From Variovorax gracilis (lineage in GTDB: Bacteria; Pseudomonadota; Gammaproteobacteria; Burkholderiales; Burkholderiaceae_C), in NCBI RefSeq assembly GCF_030317115.1, contig NZ_JASZYF010000034.1, forward strand, positions 1-61,712: a stretch of 61,712 nt of DNA, written 5' to 3'. The first letter of the stretch is position 1; every line of letters begins with the position of its first letter. The position numbers and the translations under genes are program-made. Shown here in pieces: positions 57,826-61,712 of this stretch. The notes below the pieces were generated by a model. The model saw nothing but the letters and a program-made list of their open reading frames with translations, was not told the DNA's origin and made no database searches.

Positions 57826-58803
57826 TCACCCCGGTGACCTGACCAGTTTCACGATTTCGGACATCACATCATCGTCATGCCCGACCCAGGTGTGACCCCC
57901 TGTCTCGAAACCGACGAACTTAGCTCCCGGAATCCGAGTGGCGGTGTACTGCGCACTCGCATACGTGCCGTAGCCATCGTCGCGGGCGCTGATCACCAGC
58001 GTCGGTGCCCTGATCGACTCCAGTGGCGCTGTCGTTAACTTCTTTCCCACCAACGAATCACTGCGCATACCCGCAGCGCGACTCGATACCGGCAGGATGT
58101 TGTTGAGCATGGCATGAACTCGCGCGTTCTCGCTTGCGCTCGCACTCGACAGCAGCTCGGGAGGGGTCGCCAGGACGACGCGGATCAGCGAGTTGCGGCC
58201 GACGTGCAGCGCTGACCAGAAAAGAAAATCTGAACCGATCAGCGTCATCATCGTGCTTTCGACCCAGGTCGGCAGCGGCGGCGCGGAATCCGCCTGTGCA
58301 GCTGGCTTGTAGGCGAGCGGCACCAGGAGCACCAGCGCAGCGACCCGATCGGGATGGCGGATCGCCATTTGCAGGGCGGATGGGGCGCCTGCCGAGCCGC
58401 CCATGATTGCAGCGCGTCGAATTCCCAATGCATCCAGCAGACAGACATGAGCGTCGGCCTGCGCGGCTGCCGAGGCATCTGCCGGCATCGGGGTGCGCAG
58501 GTAGCCGAAGCGCGACATCGCAATCACCCGGATCCCCCGATGCGTCAGCGCAGCCGCAAACGCCATGCCCTGGTCGTGTCCGCCGCCGCTTCCGTGCACC
58601 GCCAGTAGCGGAATCCCTGAGCCCGCCTCCTGGTACTCTATGACGCCGCAGCGGGTGGAGAGCAGCGTGCTACCCTGCGCCACGCGGGCCATCGCCAGCT
58701 TCATGTCGCGCTCGAAGCGCCCGCTGATCCACAGGGCGCCCACTGCAAGGACCAAGCCGATCGCACCGGCGACGGCTCCAGCGACGCCCAGGCGTGTGGT
58801 CAC
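57826..58803 (-). CDS. Alpha/beta hydrolase
   Basis: 325-residue hydrolase with an N-terminal membrane anchor or signal (GVAGAVAGAIGLVLAVGALW), then the alpha/beta core: LLAVHGSGGGHDQG oxyanion strand, nucleophile serine in MGGSAGAPSALQ, aspartate in VISARDDGYG and histidine in ETGGHTWVGH. The substrate is unknown; the fold covers esterases and lipases. The start is GTG at 58803, which overlaps the upstream stop (GTGA), so it is translationally coupled to the DUF6544/6920-type gene. Longer in-frame readings upstream lie inside that gene. Confidence 0.85.
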   Translation of the reverse strand: MTTRLGVAGAVAGAIGLVLAVGALWISGRFERDMKLAMARVAQGSTLLSTRCGVIEYQEAGSGIPLLAVHGSGGGHDQGMAFAAALTHRGIRVIAMSRFGYLRTPMPADASAAAQADAHVCLLDALGIRRAAIMGGSAGAPSALQMAIRHPDRVAALVLLVPLAYKPAAQADSAPPLPTWVESTMMTLIGSDFLFWSALHVGRNSLIRVVLATPPELLSSASASENARVHAMLNNILPVSSRAAGMRSDSLVGKKLTTAPLESIRAPTLVISARDDGYGTYASAQYTATRIPGAKFVGFETGGHTWVGHDDDVMSEIVKLVRSPG

Positions 58804-59684
58804 GGCAGAAACTCGAAACGCATCGACGTCACGGTGCCGCGGAAGTAGCTTCTGCGCCCTTCTGGCCAAAGCCATTCGACCTCGCCGACGTTCGGCACCG
58901 TCATGCCGTTTCGCGTCCGATAGTCGGACCACCGGCCCTCCCACGGGATCATGACCATCGTCCGGCCGACCATGGCGCCGCGCGCCTCCGCACGAAACGA
59001 GTCGATCAAGCCGGCGTCGTTGAATCGGAACAGCAGTGTCAGCGTGAGCGGGCCATCTACGAGCGTGGCATATGCAGAGTGGTCGTCGAACGCGTCCCAG
59101 CGAACACCCTGGCTCGGCAGCAGCGCGGTCGGGTACCACGCCGCTTCAGCGAAGAAGCGGAACAGCTCGCCGCGGGCGATCTCCCCATCGCCGTGAATGT
59201 CGGCCACCTGGAACAGGCCCAGCACCGCGGCGTGCAGCATGCCTTGACCCCCGATGTAGGCGTCGAGCACTCGTATCGCTAGCCCAGGCAGCAGAGCGAT
59301 CTCTGCGTCCCAGAGGAAGCCGGGGCGGCGGGCGACGATCGTCTGCCGGGACGTGAACCTCTTCCACCGCTCCGACGTGTGAGACAGGTTGAAGGTGCCA
59401 GCGAGCTCGACGGTCAATGCCGAGATGATCGGCTGTCCTTCTGTCAGCGCGGCACGGAAGTAGCGCTGCACCGGTGCAGGCAGGCCCTGGAGTTCGCGGA
59501 AGTGGACACGGGCAATGGCGGGCGAATGATTCGCATCGTCGAACTGGGTTGCCTCGAGCGTGCCCCTCAGACCCGCAGCAGTGTCGGCCCACCGCCGGGT
59601 CCCGTAAGCGGAGACGCCCAGGACGGCCGCGGCCAGCAAGGACAAGGCTAGAAGGAGCCAGAGCAACCAGATCAGCATCGCCAA
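58800..59684 (-). CDS. DUF6544/DUF6920-type protein
   Basis: 294-residue protein with one N-terminal membrane span (LIWLLWLLLALSLLAAAVLG) and a soluble domain. It shows LPAPVQRYFRAALTEGQPII near residue 68, an AGTFNLSHTSERWKRFTSRQ strand pair, RGELFRFFAEAAWYPTALLP and the closing IPWEGRWSDYRTRNGMTVPN. These are the marks of an uncharacterised family of membrane-anchored domains. It is coupled by a four-base overlap to the hydrolase. Together they may act on a lipid or membrane compound, but this is a guess. It is divergent from the alcohol dehydrogenase gene. Confidence 0.8.
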   Translation of the reverse strand: MAMLIWLLWLLLALSLLAAAVLGVSAYGTRRWADTAAGLRGTLEATQFDDANHSPAIARVHFRELQGLPAPVQRYFRAALTEGQPIISALTVELAGTFNLSHTSERWKRFTSRQTIVARRPGFLWDAEIALLPGLAIRVLDAYIGGQGMLHAAVLGLFQVADIHGDGEIARGELFRFFAEAAWYPTALLPSQGVRWDAFDDHSAYATLVDGPLTLTLLFRFNDAGLIDSFRAEARGAMVGRTMVMIPWEGRWSDYRTRNGMTVPNVGEVEWLWPEGRRSYFRGTVTSMRFEFLP

Positions 59685-59836
59685 ATGTATGCGGTCGAAG
59701 CCTTGACGTGGGTGTCGCAGGCCTCTGTCTTACCCCGCGACGGCGCGATCGCCGGGAGCCGACGACGGGCGTCTGCGTACCGTGAACAGCACGTCGTGGA
59801 AGTCTTCCAGACGCCCCACCTTCAGGAGAACTCCCC

Positions 59837-60910
59837 ATGGCCATGATGAAAGCAGCCATCTTCGTCGAGCCTGGGCGCATCGTCCTCGATGACAAACCTA
59901 TTCCCGATGTCGGTCCGCAGGACGCTTTGCTGCGCGTGACAACGACCACGATCTGCGGCACCGACATCCACATCCTCAAGGGCGAGTACCCCGTGCAGCG
60001 GGGCCTGACGATCGGCCACGAGCCGGTCGGCGTGATCGAGAAGCTCGGGTCGGGGGTGCGCGGTTACCGCGAGGGCCAGCGCGTCATCGCCGGGGCGATC
60101 ACGCCGAGCGGCTGGAGCACCGCGTGCCTGTGCGGCGTCGGCTCCCAGGATGGTGCCGGCACGGCGCACGGGTGGAAGCCGATGGGTGGCTGGAAGTTCG
60201 GCAACACCATCGACGGCTGCCAGGCGGAATATGTGCTGGTACCCGACGCGATGGCCAACCTGGCGCCGGTGCCCGACTCGCTCAGCGACGAGCAGGTGCT
60301 GATGTGCCCCGACATCATGTCGACCGGCTTCAGCGGTGCTGAGAGCGCGGGGGTGTGCATTGGCGACACGGTGGCGGTGTTTGCCCAGGGTCCGATCGGC
60401 CTGTGCGCCACAGCGGGTGCCAAGCTCAGCGGTGCCGCGACCGTGATCGGAGTTGACCGGCTCGCCGACCGCCTGGCCATCGCCACGAAGTTGGGCGCCG
60501 ATCACGTGATCGATGGGAGCAAGGTAGATCCTGTCGAGGAGATCATGCGCCTCACCGACGGCCGTGGCGTGGACGTGGCGATCGAGGCGCTCGGCACGCA
60601 ACAGACCTTCGAGGCGTGCCTTCGGGCGCTGCGCCCGGGCGGAACACTGTCGAGCCTCGGCGTCTATTCGACCGACCTGACGATCCCGCTCGGAGCCTTC
60701 GCCGCCGGGTTGGGTGATCACAAAATCGTCACGACGCTTTGCCCCGGTGGCAAGGAGCGCATGCGCCGGCTGATGGCGGTGATCGCCGCGCGGCGGGTCG
60801 GCTTGGAGGCGATGGTGACGCACCGCTTCAAGCTCGACGACATCGAGGCAGCCTACGAACTCTTCGGCCACCAGCGCGACGGCGTTCTGAAAGTCGCGAT
60901 CACGCCTTGA
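59837..60910 (+). CDS. Zinc-dependent alcohol dehydrogenase
   Basis: 357-residue medium-chain dehydrogenase. The catalytic zinc ligands are C40 (ICGTDIH), H61 and E62 (GHEPVG), and the nucleotide fold is at FAQGPIGLCATAGAKL with an aspartate in GVDRLADR, which suggests NADP-independent use. The four-cysteine structural zinc lobe is missing (only CLCG remains), as in secondary-alcohol/isopropanol-type and Burkholderia lxa-type dehydrogenases. CAGGAG precedes the ATG. In stress islands of this group such a dehydrogenase helps dispose of reducing power when oxygen is short. It stands alone and is divergent from the DUF6544/6920-type/hydrolase pair. Confidence 0.93.
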   Translation: MAMMKAAIFVEPGRIVLDDKPIPDVGPQDALLRVTTTTICGTDIHILKGEYPVQRGLTIGHEPVGVIEKLGSGVRGYREGQRVIAGAITPSGWSTACLCGVGSQDGAGTAHGWKPMGGWKFGNTIDGCQAEYVLVPDAMANLAPVPDSLSDEQVLMCPDIMSTGFSGAESAGVCIGDTVAVFAQGPIGLCATAGAKLSGAATVIGVDRLADRLAIATKLGADHVIDGSKVDPVEEIMRLTDGRGVDVAIEALGTQQTFEACLRALRPGGTLSSLGVYSTDLTIPLGAFAAGLGDHKIVTTLCPGGKERMRRLMAVIAARRVGLEAMVTHRFKLDDIEAAYELFGHQRDGVLKVAITP

Positions 60911-61632
60911 GCCAGACGTATTGGACTCAAGCGCGCTCGCCGAAAAGCGCCAGACAGGTCCCTCTACGGTCCGCTCCGGCCAAGCCGAATCGCAAGGGCT
61001 CGGCCTCACTGCGTCTGGCAGCGCCTGCTGGGCCGTTGCGGGAATCGCGACAACAACCTCACTCTTAAGGTGTCAGTCGCCGATGCATCATTCATCGCCA
61101 TGACCAAGGGTTTGGTGGCCGGCACCCGAACCTCGTCCCGGCCGTCGCCACCGGTGCTACTTGGCCGTCGCCTTCTACCGTCGCCGGGGCCGGCCTGTTG
61201 GGACTGCTGAGCTACGACATCAGCCTCTAGTCCGGGCGCCGATCAAAGCTGCAGCTACCCGCTTAAACACCCGGTACGCGACGAAGAGCGGACCTTCGAC
61301 AGGTCATGGCGTATGACCGCTCGTGGGCGATTGCTCCGGGTCGACAAGCTCATGCTCATGTCGGCAATGGGCACGATGCAGCGGTTCCGCCCTGCCCTCG
61401 CCATCGGCTGCTATCGTTAGATGCTATGTGGGACTACCCGAGAGAGACCCGTTTAGCTACAACGGGATTTCCTTAACTTCTTGGCAGAGGAGATGGTATG
61501 GACGCCTCCTCCCGCTAAAGGACTGCGAAGGTTGGGAATTCCGCTGATGAAGGTGGGGGCCTCGCAGTCGACGGCATCAAGTGCCAGAGTGGAGGTTCGA
61601 AGTAGCAACCACTCTCCGACGGAGGCCCCGAA
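60911..61632. other. Long gap with a dispersed repeat
   Basis: About 720 bases with no gene I can support. It contains the second copy of the dispersed repeat (61326-61416). The last part, 61500-61632, may be the 5' non-coding end of the IS110-type element that starts at the window edge. Confidence 0.4.
61326..61416. repeat. Dispersed repeat, copy 2
   Basis: Similar over about 90 bases to 34246-34334, with conserved blocks TTGCTCCGG, TCGACAAGC, GGGCACGA and CCGCCCTGCCCTC in the same order. Confidence 0.55.
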
Positions 61633-61712
61633 ATGAATCGTACGACGTATGGCTTGGACATTGCAAAGAACGTGATGCAACTCCACTGGGTTGATGGCGA
61701 GACAGGCGAGAT
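61633..61712 (+). CDS. IS110-family transposase, 5' end only
   Basis: 26 codons to the window edge: MNRTTYGLDIAKNVMQLHWV, then DGETGE. The GLDIAKN motif contains the first aspartate of the DEDD catalytic set. It is a different IS110 subtype from the element at 20619 (opening VRLGVDLAKRVIQVHGV). A GGAGG site precedes the ATG. Whether the rest is intact cannot be seen here. Confidence 0.85.
   Translation, partial: MNRTTYGLDIAKNVMQLHWVDGETGE

Overview
The window looks like an accessory island of a high-GC betaproteobacterium, most likely in the Burkholderiales (Comamonadaceae/Variovorax-like). This is inferred from codon usage, the families present and the abundance of insertion sequences (IS1182, IS110/IS1111, IS1380 and IS66 types, plus a second IS110 at the right edge). 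No rRNA, tRNA or CRISPR was seen.

Layout. 1-1.8 kb: decayed IS1182 transposase and a GAF remnant. 1.9-7.2 kb (minus strand): a proteostasis operon BON-HdeD-Hsp20-PRC-ClpK/ClpG, resembling the transmissible locus of stress tolerance (tLST/LHR). 7.8-11.5 kb (plus strand): the divergent partner set, namely HtpX-type protease, a cysteine-less thioredoxin-reductase-like flavoprotein, a 39-aa peptide, a universal stress protein (USP) and thioredoxin. 11.5-20 kb: regulators and signalling proteins (MEDS sensor, sigma54 activator, AraC, HDOD, GAF, Crp/Fnr) with small orphan genes. 20.3-22.4 kb: a beta-carbonic anhydrase gene split by a 1.41-kb IS1111-type element whose ends can be placed to the base. 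23-29.6 kb: RRM protein, orphan receiver domain, luciferase-like oxidoreductase divergent from a MocR regulator, hemerythrin-like protein. 30-33.6 kb: Old Yellow Enzyme, DsbA-like protein, a frameshifted second Hsp20, LtrA. 33.8-37.7 kb: a graveyard of gene tails (AraC, receiver, MFS, acyl-CoA ligase), a Crp-like regulator and a cytochrome c. 37.7-44.7 kb: thiolase, DUF1275 membrane protein, and a usp-ackA-xfp operon in which ackA carries a frameshift. 46-51 kb: P-type ATPase gene broken by an IS1380 element and two frameshifts. 51.3-57.3 kb: acyl-CoA ligase, acyl-CoA dehydrogenase, MaoC hydratase, phasin and an MFS transporter. 57.8-60.9 kb: hydrolase, DUF6544/6920-type protein and zinc alcohol dehydrogenase.

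How it fits together: protein disaggregation and membrane-stress functions, redox repair, phosphoketolase/acetate-kinase energy metabolism and fatty acid/PHA handling sit side by side. This recalls both the tLST and the low-oxygen-activated (lxa) locus of Burkholderia cenocepacia (inference from family content).

The most original signal is an 18-base element, GTGC-N6-GCAC-(A/C)GAC. It occurs, in either orientation, in front of thiolase/DUF1275, usp-ackA-xfp, the P-type ATPase, the acyl-CoA ligase operon and phasin, with a weaker copy before a GNAT gene. It suggests one undescribed regulon covering the right half of the island. Several single-base frameshifts occur across the window; they may be decay or assembly error.
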